64,000 bases of DNA, taken from positions 1 to 64,000 of the forward strand of contig DAHUXM010000024.1 in the NCBI GenBank assembly GCA_027307165.1, given 5' to 3'. Source of the DNA: Gemmatimonadota bacterium. GTDB lineage: Bacteria; Gemmatimonadota; Gemmatimonadetes; Gemmatimonadales; Gemmatimonadaceae. The stretch's first letter is position 1, and each line of letters opens with the position of its first letter. The translations under genes and the position numbers were made by a program. The notes beneath the pieces are model-generated. The model was not told the DNA's origin, ran no database searches, and saw only the letters and a program-made list of their open reading frames with translations. Positions 54,190-63,095 of this stretch are shown in pieces.

Positions 54190-54683
54190 CAGAGATGTCT
54201 GCGCAGGACACGGGCGAATTGAACGTCACGGTTCGTGAGCTGTCGCGCGATGAGTCTCTCGCGATACTTGCGAAGCATCATCTGGGTCGTGTCGGCATCA
54301 CCTATCAGGACCGATTCCACCTCAAGATATGCAACTATCTGTATTCCGAAGACTGGATATACGCGCGCGCGGAGCTTGGGGACGACCTGGTGATGGCGGA
54401 GCATCATCCGTGGGCGGCGTTCGAGGTGGACGAAGTCGATGGCATCCTGGACTGGCGCTCGGTCGAGGTCTGGGGCGCGATCGAGTTTCTCTCTTCGGAC
54501 ATGCACTCCGAGGACTGGTTCGAATTTGAAAACGCGGTCCGGCTTCTCAGGGGCGCTGTTCCGGAGATACTCAAAGCGGACGATCCGATGCCGAAGCGCG
54601 TTCACCTGGTTCGGGTACACGTGGACAACATCCTGGGCCGCGAGTCGCGGGTTGGAAATCCAAGACCGCTCCCCCAACCCTGA
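54186..54683 (+). CDS. Pyridoxamine 5'-phosphate oxidase-like (flavin split-barrel) protein
   Basis: 165 residues. The split-barrel pattern is ELSRDESLAILAKHHLGRVGITYQDRFHLKICNYLYSEDWIYARAE, VMAEHHPWAAFEVDEVDGILDWRSVEVWGAIEFLS, then KRVHLVRVHVDNILGRE. The 'GRVG... P+NY' and 'FEVDE..... W.SVEVWG' elements bind FMN in Pyridox_ox_2 proteins. Substrate unknown. It is the last gene of the UBP - DUF5996 - PNPOx set. Confidence 0.88.
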   Translation: MTEMSAQDTGELNVTVRELSRDESLAILAKHHLGRVGITYQDRFHLKICNYLYSEDWIYARAELGDDLVMAEHHPWAAFEVDEVDGILDWRSVEVWGAIEFLSSDMHSEDWFEFENAVRLLRGAVPEILKADDPMPKRVHLVRVHVDNILGRESRVGNPRPLPQP

Positions 54684-54731
54684 ATGTCATGAAGTGCATC
54701 GCCGTCCTTGCACGTTCGTGAGACGCTAGCC

Positions 54732-56309
54732 ATGCGCACGGACCTGTCGCCGCAGCACGTGCCGCGATCGCACGTCCGCCATGACGCAAGCACGGGCCGG
54801 TCGATCATGGACCAGGCGATCTCGCGCGCAGCGGGTGCGCGTCGGATCGATGGCAACAGCGTCCGGCTTCTGCGCGATGCAGCCGAGAATTATCCGGCGT
54901 GGCTCGATGCGATAGCATCCGCAGAGCGGTACGTGTATTTCGAAGCGTACATCATGCGCGACGACGTATCGGGCCGGCGCTTCGCCGATGCGCTCATCGA
55001 AAAAGCGCGTGCGGGAGTAACCGTGCGCCTGTTGTACGACTGGATGGGTGCGTTTGCCAAGACTCCGTCGCGGTTCTGGGAATCGCTGCGCGCGGCTGGT
55101 ATCGAAGTTCGCTGCTTCAATCCATTCACTCTCGCAAGTCCGCTCGGCTGGATCCACCGCGATCATCGGAAGAGCGTCGTCGTCGATGGCAGGATCGGAT
55201 TCATCACCGGTCTCTGCGTCGGCGATGCGTGGGTGGGCGATCCAGAGCGCGGCGTTGCGCCGTGGCGTGATACCGGAGTGGAAGTGCGCGGTCCGGCGGT
55301 CGCCGAGATCGAGCGCGCCTTCAGTCGTGTGTGGGCCGTAGTTGGCGCGCCGATTCCGCCTGAGGAGCTCACCGCTCGCGATAGCATCGCAGTGGCGGGC
55401 GATACGTCGGTGCGCGTCGTCGCGAGCGAGCCATGGCGGGCCCGGTTGCTGCGTCTCGACGAGCTTGTCGCTGGAGCGGCGCGCGAGACACTCTGGCTGT
55501 CCGATGCGTATTATGCCGGCATGCCGACGCACGTGCAGGCACTCCGCGCGGCGGCGAAGGATGGCGTCGACGTGCGCCTGCTCGTTCCAGGCGGTAGCGA
55601 CATTCCGCTGCTGCGTCCGCTCTCGCGGGCGGGTTACAGGCCGTTGCTCGAGGCCGGAGTGCGCGTGTTCGAGTGGAATGGTCCGATGATGCATGCCAAG
55701 ACGTCGGTGACCGATGGTCGCCTCGCACGCGTCGGGTCGAGCAATCTCAACATTGCGAGCTGGCTTGGCAATTATGAGCTCGATGCAGTGATCGAAGACA
55801 CTGCGTTCGCTGAACGCATGGTGGAATCGTATCTGGACGATCTTGCGCACGCGACTGAATTAGTACTGCACAGACGCCGTCGCAGACACCGTTCACATGA
55901 TGCGTTGCCGGGACTGCCGCCGGCGCGGCGCATGCGTGAGCGAAGGAGGGGCTCCGGCAGCGCTGGCCGCGGTGTCGCGGGCGCGATTCGACTCGGCAAC
56001 ACGGTCACCGCAGCGGTGACAGACAGACGCGTGCTTGCATCCGCCGACTCGCGCGCGATCGCGATCGCGGGTGCGGTACTCGTCGCGTTGGCGATTGTGG
56101 CCGTCGTCTGGCCACGCGTGTTCGCAATCCCGATCGCGGTATTCAGCCTCTGGTTCGGCGGCGCGATGCTGCTGCAGGGCTACAGACTTCGCGCCCACGG
56201 GGCCACTAAAACGGCCTCGGTTCCGGATGTGCACGAAGAACAGGTCATAGACGATAGTCCAGGGTCCGCGGCTTCCTCGGCCGCGTCCTCGGCCGCTGTT
56301 ACGCCATAA
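54732..56309 (+). CDS. Cardiolipin synthase-like phospholipase D protein
   Basis: 525 residues from ATG 54732. Two HKD motifs are intact: HRKSVVVDGRIGFITG (first) and HAKTSVTDGRLARVGSSN (second). Between them is a typical PLD core (SDAYYAGMPTHVQALRAAAKDGVDVRLLVPGGSDIPLL). The N-terminal cytoplasmic part has no membrane anchor. A C-terminal extension of ~130 residues has two membrane helices (AIAIAGAVLVALAIVAVVWPRVFAIPIAVFSLWFGGAMLLQG) followed by a Ser/Ala-rich tail. It probably transfers phosphatidyl groups. Confidence 0.93.
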   Translation: MRTDLSPQHVPRSHVRHDASTGRSIMDQAISRAAGARRIDGNSVRLLRDAAENYPAWLDAIASAERYVYFEAYIMRDDVSGRRFADALIEKARAGVTVRLLYDWMGAFAKTPSRFWESLRAAGIEVRCFNPFTLASPLGWIHRDHRKSVVVDGRIGFITGLCVGDAWVGDPERGVAPWRDTGVEVRGPAVAEIERAFSRVWAVVGAPIPPEELTARDSIAVAGDTSVRVVASEPWRARLLRLDELVAGAARETLWLSDAYYAGMPTHVQALRAAAKDGVDVRLLVPGGSDIPLLRPLSRAGYRPLLEAGVRVFEWNGPMMHAKTSVTDGRLARVGSSNLNIASWLGNYELDAVIEDTAFAERMVESYLDDLAHATELVLHRRRRRHRSHDALPGLPPARRMRERRRGSGSAGRGVAGAIRLGNTVTAAVTDRRVLASADSRAIAIAGAVLVALAIVAVVWPRVFAIPIAVFSLWFGGAMLLQGYRLRAHGATKTASVPDVHEEQVIDDSPGSAASSAASSAAVTP

Positions 56310-57983
56310 TCATCGCAGCCCGTATATCAGGATTCGACTTTGTTTCGCGACACCGGGCCACACGGGTGACTTCATTCCCGACGCAACGGCGACGAGCTGG
56401 CGTCCACCCGCGGAGTAGCTGATGATGCCCCCACCGGTCGACTGACCCGTGTTGGTCTTCCAGAGCACGTGGCCGCTGTCGGCGCCGAACGCGTACAGCT
56501 CGCCGGACATGTCCGCTGCAAAAACAATTCCTCCGGCTGTGGGCGTAACACCCGCAAGCATGGGATGCGGTGCGTGGAATTTCCAACGCACGGTGCCGCT
56601 GTCCGCATCGAATGAAGTGAGCCAGCCGCGCGCCTCGCTCGCCGGCACGAACGGATTCGCGTTTTCATTGCCAAGCCACGTAGTACCTGCCGGCGGAATG
56701 GTCGTGGTATCGCGCTTGAGCTGCACACTCGCGCACCAATCCACAGCGCCGACATACAGCGAATTTGTATTCGGGCTGTAAGCCGCGCCGTTCCATTCCG
56801 ATCCGCCGGTGATGCCCGGGCAGAAGCGCGTGGCGTGATCACGCGAGAGTGGTGTGTCCACATTCTGCCTGGTAGTGGTCGGCCTGATGTACAGCATCGG
56901 CAGTGCAGTGCCCAGGTCGCCGGTTGGCGCCCTGCCACGCGCGATCTGTGAGCGGTCCAGCACCGCGAGCTGGCCATCCTTGTTTGCCGACGCAACAATC
57001 CGCGTTCCGGCGTGCGTGGTCACGAGCGTCGGCGGACTGTCCACATCCCAGTCGTGCATGTCGCGCTTCACGAGCTGATTGTAGCCGAGCATTCTACCGG
57101 TGGCGGCGTCGAGTGCGATTACCGAGTTGGTATAGAGATTGTCGCCGGTGCGAAGCTCGGTTTCGAAATCCGGCGCCGGATTGCCAGCTGGGACGTACAG
57201 CACCTTGCTGGCGGTGTCGAATGTGAACGACGTCCAGAATCCGCCGCCGGTCACTGGAATGCGCGTATTGGTCCACGTCGCCCGCGCGGGACCGGAATCA
57301 GGCACCACATCGAATTGCCACAGGACGTGTCCGTCGCGAGCATCGAGTGCGTAGACGTGTCCCGTCACGCCCACCTGATCGCCTCCGGCATTGCCCACGA
57401 AGACCTTGCCGTCTGCTGCGATCGGTGCCATCGGTATAGACATGCCCGGCGCGTTCACGCTGATGGCATGATCCCACAGCACCTTGCCGTCGGTGGTGTC
57501 CATCGCCAGAACGTGCGAATCCGAAGTCCCGCGGAAGAGACGGCCATCCATGTAGGCAAAGCCGCGATTCACCAGCAACGGGCTCGGCTTGGCGCTATGC
57601 CAGGGCTGTTTCCATCGCTCGGCGCACGTACTCGCATCGATGGCGTAGGAGATCGTGTCCGTAGTGAAGTACATCGTTCCGTGGACGACTATCGGTCCGG
57701 TCTGAAGTGAAGTGACTTCGGGGAGATTGTAGGTGCATACGCTCTTCATCTGCGTGACATTCTGACGCGTGATCTCGGCGAGGGGGGAGAACCGGTCTCC
57801 GGCGAGCGTCCGATTGTAGCCGGGCCAATCCTCGGGGCTGACCATTGGCGCGCTCGGCGCAGCCGCGATCGACGGCGCATGAGTGGTGTCGGGAGCCTTC
57901 TCGGTATTCGAGCCAGAACAAGCGGACATGGCGACAACCGCAGCGCCAATGGCTACTGCGAGTACGGGAGTGCGGACTGGCAT
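56310..57983 (-). CDS. PQQ-type beta-propeller lipoprotein (quinoprotein dehydrogenase-like)
   Basis: 557 residues from ATG 57983, which has GGAGGAGG about 6 bases upstream, the strongest ribosome site in the window. The lipobox is AVVAMSACSG. Repeated tryptophan-docking blades occur throughout: WPGYNRTLAGDRFSPLAEITRQNVTQMK, KVLWDHAISVN, HVLWQFDVVPDSG, YVPAGNPAPDFETELRTGDNLYTNSVIALDAATGRMLGYNQLVKRDMHDWDVDSPPTLV, GTVRWKFHAPHPMLAGVTPTAGGIVFAADMSGELYAF. The order and length fit membrane/periplasmic PQQ alcohol dehydrogenases. No cytochrome CxxCH is present. Confidence 0.92.
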   Translation of the reverse strand: MPVRTPVLAVAIGAAVVAMSACSGSNTEKAPDTTHAPSIAAAPSAPMVSPEDWPGYNRTLAGDRFSPLAEITRQNVTQMKSVCTYNLPEVTSLQTGPIVVHGTMYFTTDTISYAIDASTCAERWKQPWHSAKPSPLLVNRGFAYMDGRLFRGTSDSHVLAMDTTDGKVLWDHAISVNAPGMSIPMAPIAADGKVFVGNAGGDQVGVTGHVYALDARDGHVLWQFDVVPDSGPARATWTNTRIPVTGGGFWTSFTFDTASKVLYVPAGNPAPDFETELRTGDNLYTNSVIALDAATGRMLGYNQLVKRDMHDWDVDSPPTLVTTHAGTRIVASANKDGQLAVLDRSQIARGRAPTGDLGTALPMLYIRPTTTRQNVDTPLSRDHATRFCPGITGGSEWNGAAYSPNTNSLYVGAVDWCASVQLKRDTTTIPPAGTTWLGNENANPFVPASEARGWLTSFDADSGTVRWKFHAPHPMLAGVTPTAGGIVFAADMSGELYAFGADSGHVLWKTNTGQSTGGGIISYSAGGRQLVAVASGMKSPVWPGVAKQSRILIYGLR

Positions 57984-58052
57984 CGAACCTCCTCCGTCGG
58001 GTGGGGCGTCGTGCATCCGTCCTGCATCTTGGATGCCGACGCGCGGGGAACC

Positions 58053-59099
58053 TCAGCCCGTCGTCCGCGCCTCCACGGTCTTGCGTTCACGCTCGAGGTC
58101 GGAGTTCATGACCTTCTGGAGCTGGCTGCGAACCCGTCCGCGAATGTTCAGGAGACCGCCCGGTAGAGCGTCGAACCGGTACCTGCGCGTGGTTACCAGA
58201 TAGATCCCGGCTCCGCCATTCAATGCCGGTGCATCGTAGATCGTCGAGAGCTCCAGGGCGGCTTCGAAGTAATGATCCGCATAGATCTGCTTCCGCACGA
58301 TCAGCGCGTTGCCGGCCGGCGGTGTGAGAACCACCATCTGGTTGAGCGTGAAAGTCGGGCGGAGATGTGGAATCCTGTCGAGTGACCAGTACATCACATC
58401 CAGGGCATTGTCGGGCCGATCCGCGGGAAAGTTCACGAGATAATTGCGAAGCGCCGGTGCGTATTGCTGGATGTAGGTCGACTGATCGAGCAGCGCGGCG
58501 AATGCGTCGCTTGCCTGAACTCCGTTGGTGTCGTCGTAGCGCGGCATCGCCGCATTGTCGCGAGCGCGATACGCCGCGACACGATTCTCCACCTGAACTC
58601 TCATCACGGAATCAGCCTGCTGCTCCGCGTTCGGTCCATACCAGTCCACTTGCGCAAACTGCTTCATGTCGGACCCCGACAGCTTGAAGTTGCAGTTTCG
58701 CACGCGGCAACCCTTGAGGTCCTGCCATTCCGACGGATCCAGCGCGATGGTCTGCATCTCTGCCGGAGTCGGGGGGTCGCTGATGATTCCGAATCGTTGT
58801 GAGCGCGCGGCGATGAGCGACTGAACGTCGCGCATGCGCGCGAGATATGCATCCCGCGTAGTGTGTATTCCGATTATTCCGAATACCGTCACGTCGCGGC
58901 CGATGTCGGTGTGCAGCAGCTTCACCACTGCCACGCCGTTCTGCGCATCGGCAATCTGGCCCGCGTTGAGGCCGACGCTGGTTCGCAGATAGTCACCCAG
59001 CGGTGGTGCCGCGTTCTGGGCGCGTGCGGGACCAGCCATGCCTGCGCACGCCAGCGTCGCGCAGGCCGCGATGATGTATGTCTCCTTCAGGCTCTTCAT
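58053..59099 (-). CDS. Exported protein of unknown function
   Basis: 348 residues. The signal peptide is AACATLACAGMAGPARAQ. The mature protein is largely helical with the segments LGDYLRTSVGLNAGQIADAQNGVAVVKLLHTDIGRDVTVFGIIGIH, LDPSEWQDLKGCRVRNCNFKLSGSDMKQFAQVDW (two close cysteines) and DVMYWSLDRIPHLRPTFTLNQMVVL. I do not recognise the family. It lies between Dps (30 bp upstream) and the PQQ gene (69 bp downstream) and is likely part of that operon. Confidence 0.8.
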   Translation of the reverse strand: MKSLKETYIIAACATLACAGMAGPARAQNAAPPLGDYLRTSVGLNAGQIADAQNGVAVVKLLHTDIGRDVTVFGIIGIHTTRDAYLARMRDVQSLIAARSQRFGIISDPPTPAEMQTIALDPSEWQDLKGCRVRNCNFKLSGSDMKQFAQVDWYGPNAEQQADSVMRVQVENRVAAYRARDNAAMPRYDDTNGVQASDAFAALLDQSTYIQQYAPALRNYLVNFPADRPDNALDVMYWSLDRIPHLRPTFTLNQMVVLTPPAGNALIVRKQIYADHYFEAALELSTIYDAPALNGGAGIYLVTTRRYRFDALPGGLLNIRGRVRSQLQKVMNSDLERERKTVEARTTG

Positions 59100-59129
59100 C
59101 GCGGCCGTTGCGAGGTACTCAGCGGTCGC

Positions 59130-59678
59130 TCAATGATTGCTTGAATCCCCGCTTCGCGCGGACTCGAAGAGGAACCATGTGCGACGCTCCGTCTCGTCGA
59201 TCCATACTTCGATGAGACTCGCACTCGCCACATCGTGATGCTCGTCGCACACGTTGTGGACCTGCCGGAGGCTCGCGGTAAGGGTCTCGTTATCATCGCG
59301 CAATTCCGCCAGCATGTCGGACGGCTCGACGTAGCTCGCATCATTGTCGTGAATCCGCTGCGTGCGCGCGATCTGGCCGATCGATCGCACTGTCGTCTCG
59401 CCCAGCTTCCTGACACGCTCGGCGATCGGATCCGTCATCGCGAAAAGCTGATCCGCCTGTTCGTCCAGCAGCAGGTGATAATCGCGGAAGTGCGGGCCAC
59501 TCATGTGCCAGTGAAAATTCTTCGTCTTGAGATACAGCGTGAAAACATCCGCGAGAACGCCATTCAGTGCGGCGGCGATATCTCGCACCGCGGACGCGCC
59601 AAGGTCGGTCGGTGTTGCAAGGGGAGCCCGCCGCAGGCGTACGGCGTTGTTGGATTTCTTCACGGTAGACGCTTTCAT
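59130..59678 (-). CDS. Dps-family ferritin-like DNA-protection protein
   Basis: 182 residues from ATG 59678, which has GGAGAA six bases upstream. The four-helix Dps bundle is visible: LNGVLADVFTLYLKTKNFHWHMSGPHFRDYHLLLDEQADQLFAMTDPIAERVRKLG. The ferroxidase His, His and Asp/Glu (NFHWHM, DYHLLLDEQAD) are present. It oxidises Fe2+ with H2O2 and can coat DNA. A basic N-terminal tail (KASTVKKSNNAVRLRRAP) fits DNA binding. Co-transcribed with the antiporter 32 bp upstream. Confidence 0.95.
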   Translation of the reverse strand: MKASTVKKSNNAVRLRRAPLATPTDLGASAVRDIAAALNGVLADVFTLYLKTKNFHWHMSGPHFRDYHLLLDEQADQLFAMTDPIAERVRKLGETTVRSIGQIARTQRIHDNDASYVEPSDMLAELRDDNETLTASLRQVHNVCDEHHDVASASLIEVWIDETERRTWFLFESARSGDSSNH

Positions 59679-59710
59679 GGCTTCTCCAGGATGGTTTCTA
59701 CTGGAACTTA

Positions 59711-61453
59711 TCACCCGTGCGTGGTCCACGGGATACGCACGACCGTACCATTCGTCTGTCGGCTGTCCGACCCCGTCAGGAGCGCCTGCTCCAGGTCCAG
59801 GTCGCGCTCCACTCTGTGAAGCACGCCGTCACTGATCTCGTCGCCGTCACGCATCTGAATCAGCCGCTGCCGCTCGGCGTCCAGCGTCGCCAGACGCAGC
59901 AGGCGATACGAACCAGCGCGGCGCCCGTCCACGTCAGCTTCCGTGGCATCGTCGTCAACAACGGCCGGATCACCGCTGGGATCCGGCGGCGGGATCGACC
60001 TGGTACGTGCCTCGTTCGAATAACGATGAACGCGGTGTGTGTATTCGTCGCGCAGGGCGGCGACCACGCCACGCGAGTCGCCGTCGCCGAGCCCAGATAG
60101 CGAGCCGTCCTCCCCTGCATCGATCTGGTCCAACCGTGCGAGAGCTGCCTGCGCGGTCTGCAGTCGCGCATTGATCTCCTCGAATGCATCGGCGCGATCC
60201 GGCTCGAGCCCGAGCTTCGAGATCACGGGTCGCAATGTCAGCCCCTGACCGACAAGAGTAACGAGGATGACGACGAACGTTACGAAGATCACAACGTCGC
60301 GTCCCGGAAACGGTGCGCCGCTCGAAGTGACGAATGGAACGGAGAGTGCGAGCACCAGCGATACCGCACCACGCAGCCCCGCCCATCCCACGAACAGAAC
60401 ATGCCGCCACGGTGGATACGCCGGCTGCCGGTCAGTGAGTCGGTGTCTCAGGTACCGTGACGCGTATGCAGCAGGAAATACCCACGCGAGACGCAACACG
60501 ATCACGACCGCGCTCACTGCGGCCGCTGTAGCGATCAGTCTGGCCAGCGTCTCCTCTTCGCCGGTACGTACGGCAGCCAGCGCCAATGGAAGTCCGAGGC
60601 CGACGAAGATGAAGAGCAGACCTTCCAGCAGGAAATCGACGATCTCCCACATGTTGATGGTCTGAATGCGCGATGCCGCGGTGAGCAGACGCGCCGCCGC
60701 GTGGCCCAGGTAGAGCCCTGCGACGACGACCGCGAGAACCCCGGATACTCCGGCACGGTCCGCGGCAAGGAATGCGACGTATGGCGTGAGCAGCGATATG
60801 CTGCTCTCGAGCACCGGACTTCGCTCCGGCGTTCGCGCGATCCAGCGCCGTAGTGACGCGATGCACCATCCAGCGGCCAGGCCGAATATTATTCCGCCGC
60901 CGGCCGCCCACAGAAAGCTCAGCAACGCAGGCCCGAGCGAGAACGTGCCGGTGTTGCCGGCCGTCAAGGCCATCTCGAAAATCACCAGCGACGTAGCGTC
61001 GTTGACGAGACTCTCGCCCTCGAGAATCGAGACGAGCGTGCGAGGCACGCCGAACCGTCGCATCACTGCCGTTGCCGCGACTGCGTCAGTCGGGCCCACC
61101 GCGGCGCCCAGCGCAAACGCTGCCGGCCATGATAGCGACGGGAACATCACATGTGCCGCGGCCGCAACGACGCCAGCGGTCGCCACCACCAGTCCGATCG
61201 CGAGAAGCATGATGTCCACGCCGTTCCGCCGAAACTCGCGATACGACGTGTTTATCGCCGCCCAGTACAGTAGCGGCGGAAGGAAGATGAAGAAGACGAC
61301 ATCCGGATCCACGCGGACCGTCGGAGCGGCCGGAACCAGGGCCAGCAGCGTGCCGGCGATGACGAGCAGGATGGGACGCGGCACTCCTATGCGCCGCGAC
61401 AGCATCTCCAGACCCGCAGCGATGATCAGAAGGAAGATGACGGTTTCTACCAA
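59711..61453 (-). CDS. CPA1-type Na+/H+ antiporter
   Basis: 580 residues from TTG 61453, supported by GGAG five bases upstream. About 12 membrane helices: MVETVIFLLIIAAGLEMLSRRIG, PILLVIAGTLLALVPAAP, VFFIFLPPLLYWAAINTSYREF, GVDIMLLAIGLVVATAGVVAAAAHVMFPSL. The transport motif AAVGPTDAVAATAVMRRFGVPRTLVSILEGESLVNDATSLVIFEMAL is intact (ND pair). The C-terminal ~180-residue cytoplasmic tail is hydrophilic and helical. It starts the operon antiporter - Dps - exported protein - PQQ propeller. Confidence 0.94.
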   Translation of the reverse strand: MVETVIFLLIIAAGLEMLSRRIGVPRPILLVIAGTLLALVPAAPTVRVDPDVVFFIFLPPLLYWAAINTSYREFRRNGVDIMLLAIGLVVATAGVVAAAAHVMFPSLSWPAAFALGAAVGPTDAVAATAVMRRFGVPRTLVSILEGESLVNDATSLVIFEMALTAGNTGTFSLGPALLSFLWAAGGGIIFGLAAGWCIASLRRWIARTPERSPVLESSISLLTPYVAFLAADRAGVSGVLAVVVAGLYLGHAAARLLTAASRIQTINMWEIVDFLLEGLLFIFVGLGLPLALAAVRTGEEETLARLIATAAAVSAVVIVLRLAWVFPAAYASRYLRHRLTDRQPAYPPWRHVLFVGWAGLRGAVSLVLALSVPFVTSSGAPFPGRDVVIFVTFVVILVTLVGQGLTLRPVISKLGLEPDRADAFEEINARLQTAQAALARLDQIDAGEDGSLSGLGDGDSRGVVAALRDEYTHRVHRYSNEARTRSIPPPDPSGDPAVVDDDATEADVDGRRAGSYRLLRLATLDAERQRLIQMRDGDEISDGVLHRVERDLDLEQALLTGSDSRQTNGTVVRIPWTTHG

Positions 61454-61523
61454 CGCTACTCCGTGGCTCGGCGTATGCGCAGATTATGCTGCTCCACTAC
61501 CACAATGTACGATATTCCATTCA

Positions 61524-62465
61524 ATGACAGCTATGCGCAGAATCGGATCGCTCACCGTCTCGGCGGTAGGACTGGGGTGCAACAATTTCGGTGGCCGGCT
61601 GGATGAGCAGGCAACCGCACGCGTCGTGCACGCCGCGCTCGATGCCGGCATCAACTTCTTCGACACCGCCGATATCTACGGCGGCGGCGGAAAGAGCGAG
61701 GAGTACCTGGGCCGCGCGCTGGGGAGCCGCCGCTCCGAAGTCATAGTCGCAACCAAGTTCGGCATGCGAATGGACGACGATCGTCGCGGCGCACGCCCCG
61801 AATACGTACATGCGGCCGCCGAGGACAGTCTCCGGCGACTCGGTATCGATCACATCGATCTGTATCAGCTTCACACCCCCGACCCGGATGTGCCGATCGC
61901 CGACACGCTCGGTGCAATGAACGACTTGGTGAAGGCCGGCAAGGTGCGCGAGATCGGATGCTCCAATTTTTCCGCTCAACAGATTCGTGACGCGGAGCAG
62001 AACGCGCAGGATCGTGGCATCGCGCGCTTCGTGAGCGTTCAGAACGAGTACAGTCTCCTGCACCGGGATCCGGAAGTCGAAGTGCTCGCTGAATGCGAAC
62101 GCGTACACGTCGCGTTCGTGCCGTTCTTTCCTCTGGCCAGCGGACTGCTGACGGGCAAGTACCATCTCGGTCAACCGGCACCACAGGGCAGCCGGCTGGC
62201 GAGCGGGCCGCGCGCTGCGCAACTGACGGATGCCAGGCTCGAGCTGGTCGAAGAGCTGCGCGCGTTCGCGCAATCACGCGGACATACCCTTCTCGAGCTC
62301 GCGTTCTCCTGGCTGCTTGCGCGGCCCGTAGTCGCTTCCGTAATCGCGGGCGCAACGACGCCCGAACAGGTGACGGCCAACGTAGCTGCGGCACGGTGGG
62401 AGTTGAGCAACGCCGATCTCGACGCGATCGACACGATCGTGCCGCCTCCCCGGTCAGATCACTGA
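61524..62465 (+). CDS. Aldo/keto reductase
   Basis: 313 residues from ATG 61524 (MTAMRRIGSLTV; ATG 61533 also fits). The tetrad is present: INFFDTADIYGGGGKSEEYLGRALG (Asp, Tyr), ATKFGMRMDDD (Lys) and IDHIDLYQLHTPDPDVPIADTLGAM (His). NADPH site: GCSNFSAQQIRDAE and GATTPEQVTAN. It is not closely tied to the AKR pair at 43.6 kb. It overlaps the convergent DinB-like gene by seven bases at the 3' end. The frame is open through the antiporter antisense region upstream, but that is not coding. Confidence 0.94.
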   Translation: MTAMRRIGSLTVSAVGLGCNNFGGRLDEQATARVVHAALDAGINFFDTADIYGGGGKSEEYLGRALGSRRSEVIVATKFGMRMDDDRRGARPEYVHAAAEDSLRRLGIDHIDLYQLHTPDPDVPIADTLGAMNDLVKAGKVREIGCSNFSAQQIRDAEQNAQDRGIARFVSVQNEYSLLHRDPEVEVLAECERVHVAFVPFFPLASGLLTGKYHLGQPAPQGSRLASGPRAAQLTDARLELVEELRAFAQSRGHTLLELAFSWLLARPVVASVIAGATTPEQVTANVAAARWELSNADLDAIDTIVPPPRSDH

Positions 62466-62929
62466 GCGATGCTCTGCGTCCGTGCACGCCACGCGCGGAT
62501 CGCGCCGGCGTGCACGGGATAGTGGCCGTAAGTGTCGAATCGCAGACGGCGCAGGAATCGAGTTTCGCGCGTGAACAGCTCTTCCGGCGCTGCGGCGACG
62601 TAATCGACGAGCCGGACGTGCACTTCATCATGTTGCCGTAGCACCTCGGCGAGTGAAAGCCCGCTCCGCCGCTCGGTCATCATGGCGTTGAACGCGTCGA
62701 TGCCGCCGTACGTCACCGAATAGCGTGGCGATGCACCGCCCGCGCGAATTACCGGCAGATTCTTGAGCGCTTCCTCTTCCCACCATGTCACGTGCGCGAT
62801 GATGTCACGAACCGACCACTCGCCGGTGACGCGCGGAATTTTCAATTGCGATCCCGACAGTCCGGCGTACGATTCCTCGAAGTCCTTCCAGGCCGAATCC
62901 AGTCGCCCGAGCAACCGCTGTCTCTTCAC
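62459..62929 (-). CDS. DinB superfamily protein of the ClbS/DfsB type
   Basis: 156 residues from GTG 62929. The ClbS/DfsB pattern runs RQRLLGRLDSAWKDFEESYAGLSGSQLKIPRVTGEWSVRDIIAHVTWWEEEAL, then DVHVRLVDYVAAAPEELFTRE and terminates DTYGHYPVHAGAIRAWRA, with His in the DinB metal-site positions (IIAHVTWW and HYPVHAGAI). ClbS inactivates the alkylating warhead colibactin. Here it is divergent from the Ada/AlkA gene and shares its upstream motif, fitting a role in alkylation defence (inference). Confidence 0.88.
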   Translation of the reverse strand: MKRQRLLGRLDSAWKDFEESYAGLSGSQLKIPRVTGEWSVRDIIAHVTWWEEEALKNLPVIRAGGASPRYSVTYGGIDAFNAMMTERRSGLSLAEVLRQHDEVHVRLVDYVAAAPEELFTRETRFLRRLRFDTYGHYPVHAGAIRAWRARTQSIAQ

Positions 62930-62965
62930 GATTAGTTTCCGTTATTGATGTGTTGATGAGCGATA

Positions 62966-62982
62966 CCAGCCATTTTCGGACA
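62966..62982 (-). promoter_or_regulatory. 17-bp operator candidate, copy facing the DfsB-like gene
   Basis: CCAGCCATTTTCGGACA is the exact reverse complement of 63048-63064. It lies 36 bp before the GTG of the DinB/DfsB gene, and read on the minus strand it is followed after about 19 bases by AATAAC, a possible -10. Symmetry with the other copy implies co-regulation. Confidence 0.6.
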
Positions 62983-63047
62983 CCGCTCGCCACCTCTCAC
63001 GGATCATACCACGCCCTTGACGCCTCGGTCAGCGGTGGGTGATTCGA

Positions 63048-63064
63048 TGTCCGAAAATGGCTGG
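63048..63064 (+). promoter_or_regulatory. 17-bp operator candidate, copy facing the Ada/AlkA gene
   Basis: TGTCCGAAAATGGCTGG lies 31 bp before the ATG of the Ada gene. Relative to the start implied by the -10 at 63085-63090 it covers about -49 to -33, the usual place for an activator that contacts sigma. It does not resemble the E. coli Ada box closely. Confidence 0.6.
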
Positions 63065-63084
63065 TCGCACCGCAGGGATCGTGC

Positions 63085-63090
63085 TATGAT
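63085..63090 (+). promoter_or_regulatory. -10 box of the Ada/AlkA gene
   Basis: TATGAT, five bases before the ATG at 63096, without a good -35 (TGGTCG at 17 bp), as expected of an activator-dependent promoter. The transcript would be leaderless. Confidence 0.55.
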
Positions 63091-63095
63091 ATGGA

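Noticed and set aside
60786-61523. N-terminal extension of the aldo/keto reductase at 61524
   Set aside because: Lies antisense within the antiporter gene and is Ser/Thr/Arg-rich; AKR begins at MTAMRRIGSLTV.
62966-63064. MITE with 17-bp terminal inverted repeats
   Set aside because: Not excluded, but the near-equal distance to two start codons, the functional match of the genes and lack of visible target duplication favour a regulatory origin.
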